DNA from: a virus
Length of the DNA stretch: 60,060 nt
Strand: one strand, 5' to 3'
Virus record (IMG/VR): IMGVR_UViG_3300042288_002007
Location: 1 to 60,060 of that record
Shown: positions 16,354-25,537 of the stretch, piece by piece
How positions within the stretch are numbered: the first letter of the stretch is position 1
Layout of the letters: every line of letters starts with the position of its first letter
Position numbers and translations under genes: made by a program
The notes under the pieces: model-generated
Seen by the model: the letters and a program-made list of their open reading frames with translations, nothing else
What the model was told of the DNA's origin: nothing
Database searches by the model: none

Positions 16354-16957
16354 TTATCAATGTGGTGATGCTTGTATTCCTAGAACCAAGAAATGTCGTC
16401 TTAGCGAGAAACAATTAGAAAAAATTGTTCAACGTCATGAAGATCAGATCAAGGATTTACCAACGGAAAGAGTATTAATCATTGATGATAAAGGTAGGGT
16501 AATTTTATCCAAGGGAGGCGATCGCACTTCAGTTGAATTTAGCTGGGAAGAAGAAAGAAAAGCTAAAGGAGCTATCGTTACTCATAATCATCCAAATTTA
16601 GGTTTTAGTAGAGATGATGCCAGAAGCAAAGGATTTAGTTTTTCTGATGCTGACTTAGAGTTTGCCGTATGGAGTGAAGTTAAAGAATTACGTGCAGTGA
16701 GTAGTGGCTACAGGCACTCTCTTAAACCCCCTAAAGATGGATGGGATAAAAACCTTTACTGGGATCAAATATGGTACAAAGTATCCGAATCTCAGAAGAA
16801 GCATAAAAAGGAAGTCTATGACGAGTTTGCAAAGAAAATAATTACTGGGCAAATGAAGATAGATGTAGCTGAACGAGATTATCACCACGAAGTTATTAAA
16901 CGGACTGCTAAAGATACAGGAATGATTTACAAACGAGAGGAAATTAAAAATGGTTGA
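16265..16957 (+). CDS. Cysteine-cassette protein with JAB/HNHP-like domain
   Basis: A 230-residue protein. Residues 26-44 carry the cassette CKKANYQCGDACIPRTKKC, the first of eight copies in this region. Residues ~65-160 have a beta strand (VLIIDDKGRVILSKGG), then THNHPNLGFSRDD and FSFSDADLEFA, then LRAVSSGYRHSL. HxHP followed by SxxD is the JAB/MPN metallopeptidase pattern, but the spacing is longer than in RadC. Similar HNHP..SFS..D domains occur at the C-terminus of phage minor head proteins. Role may be processing or an effector activity. It overlaps the next gene by 8 bp. Confidence 0.55.
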   Translation: MKLLPLARLKGRIEARADFQNQILKCKKANYQCGDACIPRTKKCRLSEKQLEKIVQRHEDQIKDLPTERVLIIDDKGRVILSKGGDRTSVEFSWEEERKAKGAIVTHNHPNLGFSRDDARSKGFSFSDADLEFAVWSEVKELRAVSSGYRHSLKPPKDGWDKNLYWDQIWYKVSESQKKHKKEVYDEFAKKIITGQMKIDVAERDYHHEVIKRTAKDTGMIYKREEIKNG

Positions 16958-18104
16958 ATTATTAGAAGATTACCAACAAGTTCTTAATGAAATCGGCGAA
17001 GTATTTGTTGATGAATTTGACGCTCCTGTTTCTCAAGTTTTAACCGCGAATATCAACGAGAATGGCGTAGTTTATGGCGATTTAATCAGTGGTGGCAACT
17101 ACTATCATTACGCTTCTGATGGTGAAGAAATTGGATTAAATTTCTTGCCAGATGAAACCAGAGAAATCAACGAATACGCTCAAGGGTTTTTCTCTGCTAG
17201 ATACGGCATAAATCTAGATAGTGCAGTCAGCCCCTATGAGTATGTAATGGGATTTTACCGCCAAGATGCACGAGTTAAGTGTAAAAAAGGTGGTGTTGCT
17301 TGCGGAAAAGTTTGTTTACCTAAAGGTGCTGTTTGTCGCAAATTTGGCTCTGGTGGTAATGCCAACACAATGAAAGGTGCAGCAGGTAAATTAAGAAGTC
17401 CGGGAATGGCTGGAGCCGCGATCGCTGGTGGTGCAGCTTTAGCAGGTGCAGCAGCATTAGGTGGTGCTGGTTATATGGCATCACAAGATCCTAGTATTCG
17501 TCGAGGTGCGAATGTAGCAGCCGAGAGAGTTAAACGTGGTGCAGCTAAAGCGGGGGAAGAAGTCAGTAAAGGCGTTGATGAAGCGAAAGAGTCTATCAAG
17601 GCAACTGCACAGAGAGTAGAACAGCAAGTTAAAAAAGGTAGTTATGGCAAAGCCGCAGCTAGTGTGGCTGGTGGAGCAAGGGAAGTATCTAAAATAGCAG
17701 GGGAAACACAACAAAATGCAGCTAACGCATCCGGTAAAGACTTTCAACGTGCAGGACAAGCAGTAGAGCGTGGTGTCAAGGGTTCTGCTGTCGGAAAACA
17801 AGCAAAAGCTACTGCTGAAACAGTGCAAAAAACAGCCGCACAAGTACAAGCGAATGTCGAAAAAGCTCAAGGGGAAGTCGCTAAGGGGGCTAGGAAGGCA
17901 AGTCGAGTAGCCAAAGTCATTGGTGGCAGGATTCAAAAGGGTGGGGCTAAAGCAGAAGAGATTTATAACAAGGGCGAGGAAATGGCTGGAAATATCAGAA
18001 AAACAGCAGGTGATCTTGCAACTAAAGCAGCCAAGGGGGAAGTTGAAAAAGCTGCAAAATTTATTGAAAAACAAACTACTCCAAAATCTCAAAAAAAAAA
18101 GTAA
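16950..18104 (+). CDS. Cysteine-cassette protein with long Ala/Lys amphipathic helices
   Basis: A 384-residue protein. The N-terminal ~105 residues form a folded domain. The cassette CKKGGVACGKVCLPKGAVC starts at residue 111. A Gly/Ala-rich hydrophobic helix (AAIAGGAALAGAAALGGAGY, ~150-172) could span a membrane. The remaining ~200 residues are Ala/Lys/Gln/Glu repeats resembling apolipoprotein or LEA-type amphipathic helices. A good site (GAGGAAATTAAAA) precedes the ATG. The gene ends CAA AAA AAA AAG TAA, where a -1 shift would extend the protein by 134 residues into the next ORF. Role unknown; membrane or DNA association is possible. Confidence 0.6.
   Translation: MVELLEDYQQVLNEIGEVFVDEFDAPVSQVLTANINENGVVYGDLISGGNYYHYASDGEEIGLNFLPDETREINEYAQGFFSARYGINLDSAVSPYEYVMGFYRQDARVKCKKGGVACGKVCLPKGAVCRKFGSGGNANTMKGAAGKLRSPGMAGAAIAGGAALAGAAALGGAGYMASQDPSIRRGANVAAERVKRGAAKAGEEVSKGVDEAKESIKATAQRVEQQVKKGSYGKAAASVAGGAREVSKIAGETQQNAANASGKDFQRAGQAVERGVKGSAVGKQAKATAETVQKTAAQVQANVEKAQGEVAKGARKASRVAKVIGGRIQKGGAKAEEIYNKGEEMAGNIRKTAGDLATKAAKGEVEKAAKFIEKQTTPKSQKKK
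18095..18101 (+). promoter_or_regulatory. -1 frameshift slippery heptamer A AAA AAG
   Basis: In the frame of the 16950 gene the last sense codons read A_AAA_AAG immediately before TAA. This is the classic efficient bacterial -1 heptamer known from dnaX. It is part of a run of ten A (18091-18100), which also favours polymerase slippage. After a -1 shift the frame stays open through 18101-18160 and runs into the ORF at 18161, giving a product of about 518 residues. I saw no strong downstream stem-loop. Confidence 0.55.
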
Positions 18105-18160
18105 CTAACGAACCCGATAATAAACCCACTGAGTCCGATACTTCTACCTCTAGCACGAAA

Positions 18161-18505
18161 ATGAGCAACAGTAATTCCAAGAAAAAAGAAAGCGATTTTA
18201 GCGGATTAAGTGCCTCTAAAGCAGAGTCGCCAGTAGAAGCACAACTCATTACTGGAGGCTACAAAATGAAAGGTCGTCCTCCCAGAATCAAAAGAGCGCG
18301 TAATCCTAAAGTTCAAGGACAATCAGCGTTTACTAGTACCAGGGTGAAAGATAAGAAAAATAAACCCTACGAACCACCAGCGGACTATCCTGATGCTACT
18401 CCTGGTGCTTGGGTTGAACCTTTCGCTACGGCTGCTGTAGTAACAAATCAAGCTGCTGTGAAAGCTAAAAAATCAAAAGGCAAGGGATTTGCCAAGGATG
18501 GATGA
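18161..18505 (+). CDS. Basic low-complexity protein, likely -1 extension of the upstream gene
   Basis: As an independent ORF it would start at ATG 18161 (114 residues), but there is no ribosome binding site (CTAGCACGAAA precedes it). The frame is open upstream to the poly-A run at 18091. The product is Lys/Ser/Pro-rich with a patch GRPPRIKRARNPKVQG and a C-terminal KAKKSKGKGFAKDG. I favour reading it as the C-terminal extension made by -1 frameshifting. It overlaps the next gene by ATGA. Confidence 0.5.
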   Translation: MSNSNSKKKESDFSGLSASKAESPVEAQLITGGYKMKGRPPRIKRARNPKVQGQSAFTSTRVKDKKNKPYEPPADYPDATPGAWVEPFATAAVVTNQAAVKAKKSKGKGFAKDG

Positions 18506-20862
18506 TCATGGGACACAGCACTTACAAAATTAGCGTAGATTCAAAGGGGAAGGCGATATGTAAGATCGGAAAACAATGTGGCGATATTTGCATACCTAAA
18601 CGCAAAAAGTGCAAAGATACTCGCGGTGAAGCCGCAGCTTTAGTTAAGGAATTGCAAGGGGTTAGGAAAGAATTATCTGAATTGCGTAATGAACTACGCA
18701 GCATGAGATCAGGAAATAATACACCTCAAAAGCCCAGTCAAGAACTTCAAAAATCGCTAGACAAAACATCTAAGGCTATTGCTAATTCCGTAGATATTTC
18801 CAAAGTTGCTGCTGTTGGCGCGATCGCGGGAATGTCTTTAATTGCTTTGCCACCTGCCGGATATTTAGCTTTTAGGGCAAATTATCATAATAATTTTAAT
18901 AAATCTGCTGAAGAAGCAAAAAACATAGCCAACGAAATCAAAGATGATATTCCTAACGATTTAAAAGGTGGGTATAAAGGGACTAATGGTGATACTCCTG
19001 CTAATCAAATCACTTTTGTTGTAGGTGGATTTGCAGGGCAAGGCGGGGAAAATTCATTGCAATATGCACAGCAATTTGCCCCAAATAGAGGAAGTGGCGC
19101 ACAAAATACCCTAAAACAATCCGCCGAAGACGCTAGTGATTCCCCTGATTTATTTGAGGATCATCACGTAGTCGCAATCAACAATAGAGACTTTGAGATT
19201 CGTCCGTCAGGTAAACGAGAAACAGTATCTATACCTATTCCATTTACAGACCAAACAATCACAGATGGAACTACAGAACAGTTCAAAACAATGTTGGAAA
19301 CTTCTGTAGTCAAAGGTAGTAATCCTGTTAGTATAGAGCTTGCTGCAAAAGCCTATGCTTATAGACAGAAACACCCAGATAAACCGATTAATTTAATGGG
19401 ATATTCTGCTGGAGGAATGGTAACTCATGAAGCAGCACATATTCTTGAGAAAATGGGTGTCAAGGATGTGCGAGTGGCTAACTTTGGTTCTCCCTATTGG
19501 GGATTAACTGACAAAGTTGGTCAGTCGGTTACATTCGCATCCGAGAATGACCCTGTTGTTAGCCAAGGGGGCGTAGCAATCAGAGATCCTATTCTTGTTA
19601 ATAAAGTGGCTAATCACTTTGCATATCTCCAGAATCCAGATACTAGAAGGCATTTAGCAAATTTCTTTGATAGAAGCAAATCGAATGTTAAACCTAATCA
19701 AGATGTGTGGGTTCCCGGTGTTACTCCTACACCAAAAGAGCAAAGCAGTAATCTAACTCCTGGAAGTAAGCCTAAACCCAAGGAAGGGGAAACAGAAGCC
19801 GAATATAACGCAAGAGTAGCAAGAGAGAAAAAGCGTCAACGAAGGGAAGATCCTGCGGTTCAAGCTGAATTGCAAAGAAAAATGCAGGAAAGAGCTTCTA
19901 GGCAAGCAGCAAGTAAAAACGATAGTTTCACTTATCATCTATCTAGGCTTGATGCTATTAAAAAAGCTACTTGCAAAGTCGGGAAACAGTGCGGCGATGT
20001 TTGTATTCCTAAGAAGAAGAAATGCACTGGCGATCGCCTTAAACAAAAAAAGCCGTCATTGGATTTTAGTCCATTAATTACTGCTGGAATTACTGTTGCG
20101 GGTATTGCTGCTGTAACCGGGCTGACTGTTGCCGGATTAAAAATGAAGCATGATAGTGGAATTAATTTAGCAGCTAAGTCTATTAAAGATAATCCAGAGT
20201 TTGTTGATAGCGTTGAAGTTAGTCCAGTTAAAATAAATAATTCCAATCCTATTATTTATACAGCATCAGGATTAGGCGTAGCTGATTCTGAAGTAAGTAA
20301 ATTTTATAATGATGAATTTGGTGATGATTCCTATGGCAGAGAAGTGTCCAATGCTTTAGGGAAAGAGGGATATAATTATATTTCTCTACCATTAAAATTC
20401 AACCAAGTTAAAGAGAATACTGGATTTGATGAAGCGGTTAAGAAATATGTTACTCCTTTACTAGAAAAAGGGTATAACCCCGACGCTTATGAATTAGCCA
20501 AGCACGTATATTATCAACATCAATTAAATCCCAACAATCAAATATATTTAAGTGGTCATAGCGCAGGTAGTGTTGTTACCAATCATGCCCAAGAAATATT
20601 AGATAAACTGGGCGTTCAATCAACCGTCATCAACTCGCATGGATATTATTCTGGTATAGAAAATCTCAAGCCACAAAATAATGTCACTATACTAGGAAGA
20701 TCGGATGCGGTTGTTAAACCTTTCTATTCTCATAATCCCACAATGATTGATGGTGAACATAATGCTATGTATGAAGACCCTGATGGAGAAAATGGGTATC
20801 AGTATAGAAACTGGAGGAATGAATTATTAAATCAATTTAATTCAAAAAGGAAAACGCGATGA
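18502..20862 (+). CDS. Double alpha/beta-hydrolase-like protein with cysteine cassettes
   Basis: A 786-residue protein made of two similar units. Unit 1: cassette at residues 20-37 (CKIGKQCGDICIPKRKKC), coiled coil, hydrophobic helix (AAVGAIAGMSLIALPPAGYL), AFRANYHNNF motif, then a hydrolase-like domain with nucleophile elbow GYSAGG (Ser302), candidate acid in SENDPV and candidate His in ANHFAYL. A charged linker follows. Unit 2: cassette from Cys491, hydrophobic helix (ITAGITVAGIAAVTGLTVAG), and GHSAGS (Ser687) with HNAMYED near the end. The fold resembles lipases or esterases; substrate unknown. It is coupled to both neighbours by ATGA overlaps and probably membrane-linked. Confidence 0.65.
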   Translation: MIMGHSTYKISVDSKGKAICKIGKQCGDICIPKRKKCKDTRGEAAALVKELQGVRKELSELRNELRSMRSGNNTPQKPSQELQKSLDKTSKAIANSVDISKVAAVGAIAGMSLIALPPAGYLAFRANYHNNFNKSAEEAKNIANEIKDDIPNDLKGGYKGTNGDTPANQITFVVGGFAGQGGENSLQYAQQFAPNRGSGAQNTLKQSAEDASDSPDLFEDHHVVAINNRDFEIRPSGKRETVSIPIPFTDQTITDGTTEQFKTMLETSVVKGSNPVSIELAAKAYAYRQKHPDKPINLMGYSAGGMVTHEAAHILEKMGVKDVRVANFGSPYWGLTDKVGQSVTFASENDPVVSQGGVAIRDPILVNKVANHFAYLQNPDTRRHLANFFDRSKSNVKPNQDVWVPGVTPTPKEQSSNLTPGSKPKPKEGETEAEYNARVAREKKRQRREDPAVQAELQRKMQERASRQAASKNDSFTYHLSRLDAIKKATCKVGKQCGDVCIPKKKKCTGDRLKQKKPSLDFSPLITAGITVAGIAAVTGLTVAGLKMKHDSGINLAAKSIKDNPEFVDSVEVSPVKINNSNPIIYTASGLGVADSEVSKFYNDEFGDDSYGREVSNALGKEGYNYISLPLKFNQVKENTGFDEAVKKYVTPLLEKGYNPDAYELAKHVYYQHQLNPNNQIYLSGHSAGSVVTNHAQEILDKLGVQSTVINSHGYYSGIENLKPQNNVTILGRSDAVVKPFYSHNPTMIDGEHNAMYEDPDGENGYQYRNWRNELLNQFNSKRKTR

Positions 20863-23800
20863 ACAAATATAGAACAGAACTATTAGAAAGACTTGATAAA
20901 AAAGCTAATTGCAAAGTTGGTAAACAATGTGGCGACATTTGTATTCCCAAGAAAAGCGAGTGTCAGCTAAATGCGCCTGACATTCCAAAAGTATCACCTG
21001 AATTGGTAAAAGGTGTTGGTGCTGGTGCTGGGATACTGGGAATGTCAACTGCAAGCTATTTGGCTTTTAGGGCTAAATATCGGGCTGGTTTTGCAGAATC
21101 AGCGCAAATGGCTGAGGAAATGGCTAATGATGTCAAAGTTGATGATATCCCGCCTGAACAGACAAAAATTACTTTTGCTACAGGTGGTTTTTATGGATCG
21201 ATGGGAGCAGAAGGCAAGAAAAAAGCTGAGGATTATTTTAGCTATAAGCTCAAAACCAATGTTCTCGACGCAGATCATCATGTAATCACTCACCGAAATG
21301 ATGAGTTTAATATCCCTGAAAGCAAGCCTTTAATCAAGGCGATGGAGTTAGATAAAGAAGGTAAAAAGCCCGACCCATTGTTATTTACTCAAGTAGCAAA
21401 AGACGCTATTGTTGATCATTATAAGCAAACGCTAGAAACGGCATTAATCAGAGGTAGAAATCCAGAAGCAGTAAAACTTGCATCAGAAGTAATTGCTTAC
21501 AATCGCGCATATCCAGATAAAGAAATATATTTAACCGGACATTCAGCAGGGGGAATGATAAATCATGAGGCTGCTGAAATTTTAGATAAATTAAAAATTA
21601 AAGTTAATGTTGTTAATTTTGGTTCTGGCTATTTTGGATTAACTGAAAAGGTTGGTAATTCCGCAACTATTGTTAATAGAAGTGACTTTTATTTCAAGAC
21701 GATGGCTGGGGTTCGAGATCCTATTTACATTGGTGAAACCGATAAAATAGCAGACGATGGCGGTCATGCTGTGAAAATATATATGAACTCACCTGAGATA
21801 GTAAAAACAGCCAAGTCACTCTTTAATCAAAAACAAAATACTAAAAAAGATAGCATTGATAACAAAGGGCGCAAATGTGGCGATTCCCACATATCCAAAA
21901 AGTTTAAATGCAAGAAAAATGGAGAAATTCAGGAAGTTTCTGATAACACTAAATTAGCTGCTGTAGCACTAGCTGGAGCAGGGGTAGCCGCACTACCAGT
22001 CGGCGCGATCGCAATAATGCGAAGTAATTATATTGCTAATTTGCCCAAATCCGCCGAAGATGTAAAACGCCAAGGAAAAGCAATAGATCCTGGCACGTTA
22101 AAAGATTTTGGAGACAAGCAGGATATTCTTTTTTACCAAAAAGGATTTAATTCACGTGGTGATTCAACTAAATTAGAATCACACTTAAATTCACTGTTTG
22201 AGAATAGTGGTACTGTAGTCAGAGATAATAAAGATTTTAATTTTCCCAATATTCCCATTGACTCACCTGATTTTAAAGGAAGATTCATTCAATCTGCCGT
22301 TACTACAACAATTAAACCTATTTTGCATGATGGTAGAAATCCAGAATCAGTTGCATTAGCCTCTGAGGTTTATGCTTACCATTTAAAATATCCAGATAAA
22401 CCAATTAATATTATTGGACATTCAGCAGGTGGCATGATTGTCCGCGAAGCATCGGATATTCTTAATAAATTAGAAATAAAACATAATGTTGCAGCGATCG
22501 CTAGTCCTGACTTTGGACTATTCAATACTAAAAATTATATGGCTATCAACTCTGACAAAGATCCTCTGAGTTCAATTCTGCCAAACGCCAAAGCAATGAA
22601 AGTGAGTGTAGAGGGTCACACTGGGGACGATTATCTGAGTGATGCAAAAACTGTTGATTTGCTGAGAAATCATTTTAAAAATAATATGAAAACTGATGCT
22701 TATTATTTAGCCCGTGCTGATGCGATGAAAAAGGCTAAGTGCAAAGTTGGTAAACCATGCGGTGATATTTGTATTCCCAAAAAGAATGAATGTAAAAACG
22801 AGTCCATAGAAGAATCTATTGCTAGACAGCAAAAAGAATACAGGGAATATCAGAAAAAACTTACCGAGCAAGGTAGAAAAAATACCGGAACACCACAAGA
22901 CATATTCAGCGCGATAGGAATTGCTGTAGGAGGTGCGTTATTTAACGGAGGGATTATACTTGCTACCGCTAACATTGCCGGCGCAGCAGATAGAGAAGCC
23001 TACCAAACTAAAACGATTGATCAAGAAGTTAGCAGATTTAACGAGAATAAAGACGATGACATATCGAAATTAATAGACATAAAAGAATATATCGAAAAAG
23101 AGAAGCAGATTATTGGCAACGAAAAAAGAAAGGATCTTGAATCAACTCTCAATGAATACAGCCAAGCACTTTTAGCTGTTGAACAAGAAAGAGACAGATA
23201 TGAAAGACAACTTGAGGAGTATAAGCGAAAATACTCTTCACGAAACTTTAAGCCAAAAGACCGTCCTTTTCAAGATCAGGATTTCCAGAATCTTCAAGGA
23301 ACTGCGGCTGGGTTGAATATGGTGCAATCAAGGCTTGGTAGTATTAAAGAGTCTTACGAGGAACTAACAAATAGACCATTAATGTACAGTCCATTGCGAA
23401 CAAACTCAGGGAAAGACGCATGGAGTGTCCTGGGGCTAGACAAAAATGCCTCCGAAAGTGAAGTTAACTCTGCCTACAAAAAATTAGCAAAACAGTATCA
23501 TCCAGACTTGCATACACGCAAAAGTGCTGATGTTCAACAAAAGCAAGCAGAGAAAATGCAAGAAATAGGTCAGGCTGCAAAAATAGCGCGAAGAATATTA
23601 ACTAATCGAAAAGTATACAAAAGAAGAAGCTCGGCTTATTTATTGCCACCTACTAAACCTTCTTCGGCTAAGACCGACTCTTCACTTACTACACAAGAAC
23701 GGATACAGCTTCAATGCAAAATTTTATTAGCTAGAGCAACTAAAGAATCAATTACTAAAATCAGCAACGTCAAAACTACTAGCAACGGCTCATTAAGTGG

Positions 23801-25490
23801 ATTATTTTCTATCAAGAATAAAACATTTAAGTTTGATATTAATGATAAAAATATCACCTATTCTGCTGTTACTGCCAGGATAGATAGTTTTCAGCGATTC
23901 ATGCGATTTGATGCTAAAAAGAAAAAGTGCAAAATTGGTATCGCTTGCGGTGAAACTTGTATTGGCTCTCGGAAAAAGTGTGAATTATCTACATCAGCGA
24001 TCGCTAAACCTTCAGAATTACGCCAACTAAAGACAACCGCATCAAAATTATTTGTTGAACAAAATCCCATCAATCCTGTTAAACAAGAAAAACCATCAAA
24101 TGATTACGGGATAAACCCTGACACAAAACAACCTTATACAATCAGAGAACTCAAAAAAATAGCTAGTAGTCGCGGTATATATGGCTATGGTTCTATGACA
24201 ATGCAGGAGTTAAAAGAATCGCTAACACTCAACGATAAAGATCCTGATTCCGGTAGAAGGATAGCCGAAGGTATTATTAGAAAAAGAACTTCTGCCAGTA
24301 GATTAATTGACGCTGTTGGATTGAAAGGAAAAAATAAAGGGGCTGAGGGTAATACCAAAAAGGCAATTAGTGAACTGCTTGATAACTGGAAAAGAATTGA
24401 GGCGTTATCTAAGTTCGCTGGGAATAATACCCTTCAATGGAGTGCTGCGGCTGTTGGTGCATTCTTGATTGGTACTACAGTCAGAACTTACGAAAAACTC
24501 AAAGAAGATTATCGTGATGGGTTTGATGAATCCGCCAAAATAGCACAAGAAAGAGCCGCTAAAATCAATCTCCAGCATCCAGAAGAAAGTAATGGTAAAC
24601 CTGTAATCAGAAATGGTAAACAGGTGATGACATCGAAAATAAAGCAGGATAACATCACCTTCGCTGTCGGTTCTGGCAAGGGACATGGGGCTGAGGAAAT
24701 TAAATCTTTATTGCTTGATGGAGAAAAGGGAGACAAATCAGATGAGTGGCTAAAAAAAAGTCATTACATCATCCCTTTTAACCTGCAAGAAACCGGTTCA
24801 CCAAAGCTATCTGCTACAGGTAATCCAGCCGTTGACGCTGCAAATGATGTTGTCAATGGGTTTGGCGATTCTATGCGGAATTGGAGGCAAAAAAGAAACC
24901 AAGATTCGGTAGATTTAGCTGCTCAAATTTATGCTCATGCGATCGCGGTTGACCAGTCAGACGGCAAAACTTTAGTTAATGCAAACAAGAAAATCAACTT
25001 ACTAGCACATGGTTATGGTGGTCAGGTAACAAAAGAAGCCTTGGAAATATTAGCCAGAATGGAGATCAAGGGCAGTCCTCCAGGGAAGGAAGTATTAAAA
25101 CAAGTTAACGCTGTTTACCTTGGTACACCTCATTTTGGTTTTGCCGAGAATGTTTCCAGAAGACAACGGACAATAGTTAGCCAACAAGATCCGGTAGCAA
25201 TGTTACCCACTTTTGGGGATGGGGCGAGACAGCAATGGATTAGCTCTGTACCGGGTCATGCTCCTAGCGATTATTTAGAAGATCCAAGGGTACGAGAATC
25301 TGTGAAAGAAGCGTTTGGATACTATCAAGGTAGCCCAGAGGAAATTAGGCGAACTCAGAGAAAGCAAAGAGCAAGATTAAGCTTTAAACCTAAGTCCAGT
25401 AAACCCACCAAACCCCCTGAAAACAAACAAAATAACAGCGATTCTTACGATATTCAGTATCTATCAACTATTCAAGAAATAGTTAGGTAG
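20859..25490 (+). CDS. Giant protein: three hydrolase-like units, J-domain, four cysteine cassettes
   Basis: A 1543-residue protein with AAGGA upstream of its start. Cassettes begin near residues 18, 340 (degenerate, CGDSHISKKFKC with His for Cys), 628 and 1024. Hydrolase-like unit 3 has GHSAGG at Ser229 and unit 4 has GHSAGG at Ser522. Unit 5 has AHGYGG with Gly1385 at the serine position, so it is presumably inactive. Each is preceded by a hydrophobic helix. A J-domain (WSVLGLDKNASESEV, HPD near residue 880) and a SAP-like segment (YTIRELKKIASSRGIYGYG, ~1090) lie between units 4 and 5. It precedes the tape measure gene. I infer a virion-associated membrane-acting protein that may recruit host DnaK. 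Confidence 0.65.
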   Translation: MNKYRTELLERLDKKANCKVGKQCGDICIPKKSECQLNAPDIPKVSPELVKGVGAGAGILGMSTASYLAFRAKYRAGFAESAQMAEEMANDVKVDDIPPEQTKITFATGGFYGSMGAEGKKKAEDYFSYKLKTNVLDADHHVITHRNDEFNIPESKPLIKAMELDKEGKKPDPLLFTQVAKDAIVDHYKQTLETALIRGRNPEAVKLASEVIAYNRAYPDKEIYLTGHSAGGMINHEAAEILDKLKIKVNVVNFGSGYFGLTEKVGNSATIVNRSDFYFKTMAGVRDPIYIGETDKIADDGGHAVKIYMNSPEIVKTAKSLFNQKQNTKKDSIDNKGRKCGDSHISKKFKCKKNGEIQEVSDNTKLAAVALAGAGVAALPVGAIAIMRSNYIANLPKSAEDVKRQGKAIDPGTLKDFGDKQDILFYQKGFNSRGDSTKLESHLNSLFENSGTVVRDNKDFNFPNIPIDSPDFKGRFIQSAVTTTIKPILHDGRNPESVALASEVYAYHLKYPDKPINIIGHSAGGMIVREASDILNKLEIKHNVAAIASPDFGLFNTKNYMAINSDKDPLSSILPNAKAMKVSVEGHTGDDYLSDAKTVDLLRNHFKNNMKTDAYYLARADAMKKAKCKVGKPCGDICIPKKNECKNESIEESIARQQKEYREYQKKLTEQGRKNTGTPQDIFSAIGIAVGGALFNGGIILATANIAGAADREAYQTKTIDQEVSRFNENKDDDISKLIDIKEYIEKEKQIIGNEKRKDLESTLNEYSQALLAVEQERDRYERQLEEYKRKYSSRNFKPKDRPFQDQDFQNLQGTAAGLNMVQSRLGSIKESYEELTNRPLMYSPLRTNSGKDAWSVLGLDKNASESEVNSAYKKLAKQYHPDLHTRKSADVQQKQAEKMQEIGQAAKIARRILTNRKVYKRRSSAYLLPPTKPSSAKTDSSLTTQERIQLQCKILLARATKESITKISNVKTTSNGSLSGLFSIKNKTFKFDINDKNITYSAVTARIDSFQRFMRFDAKKKKCKIGIACGETCIGSRKKCELSTSAIAKPSELRQLKTTASKLFVEQNPINPVKQEKPSNDYGINPDTKQPYTIRELKKIASSRGIYGYGSMTMQELKESLTLNDKDPDSGRRIAEGIIRKRTSASRLIDAVGLKGKNKGAEGNTKKAISELLDNWKRIEALSKFAGNNTLQWSAAAVGAFLIGTTVRTYEKLKEDYRDGFDESAKIAQERAAKINLQHPEESNGKPVIRNGKQVMTSKIKQDNITFAVGSGKGHGAEEIKSLLLDGEKGDKSDEWLKKSHYIIPFNLQETGSPKLSATGNPAVDAANDVVNGFGDSMRNWRQKRNQDSVDLAAQIYAHAIAVDQSDGKTLVNANKKINLLAHGYGGQVTKEALEILARMEIKGSPPGKEVLKQVNAVYLGTPHFGFAENVSRRQRTIVSQQDPVAMLPTFGDGARQQWISSVPGHAPSDYLEDPRVRESVKEAFGYYQGSPEEIRRTQRKQRARLSFKPKSSKPTKPPENKQNNSDSYDIQYLSTIQEIVR

Positions 25491-25537
25491 TCGTAATATC
25501 TGGACTTTTAAAAAGTAAATAAAATAGATTAAATAAT

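Noticed and set aside
17481-18092. Minus-strand Cys/Phe-rich ORF
   Set aside because: A shadow of the Ala/Lys repeats of the 16950 gene.
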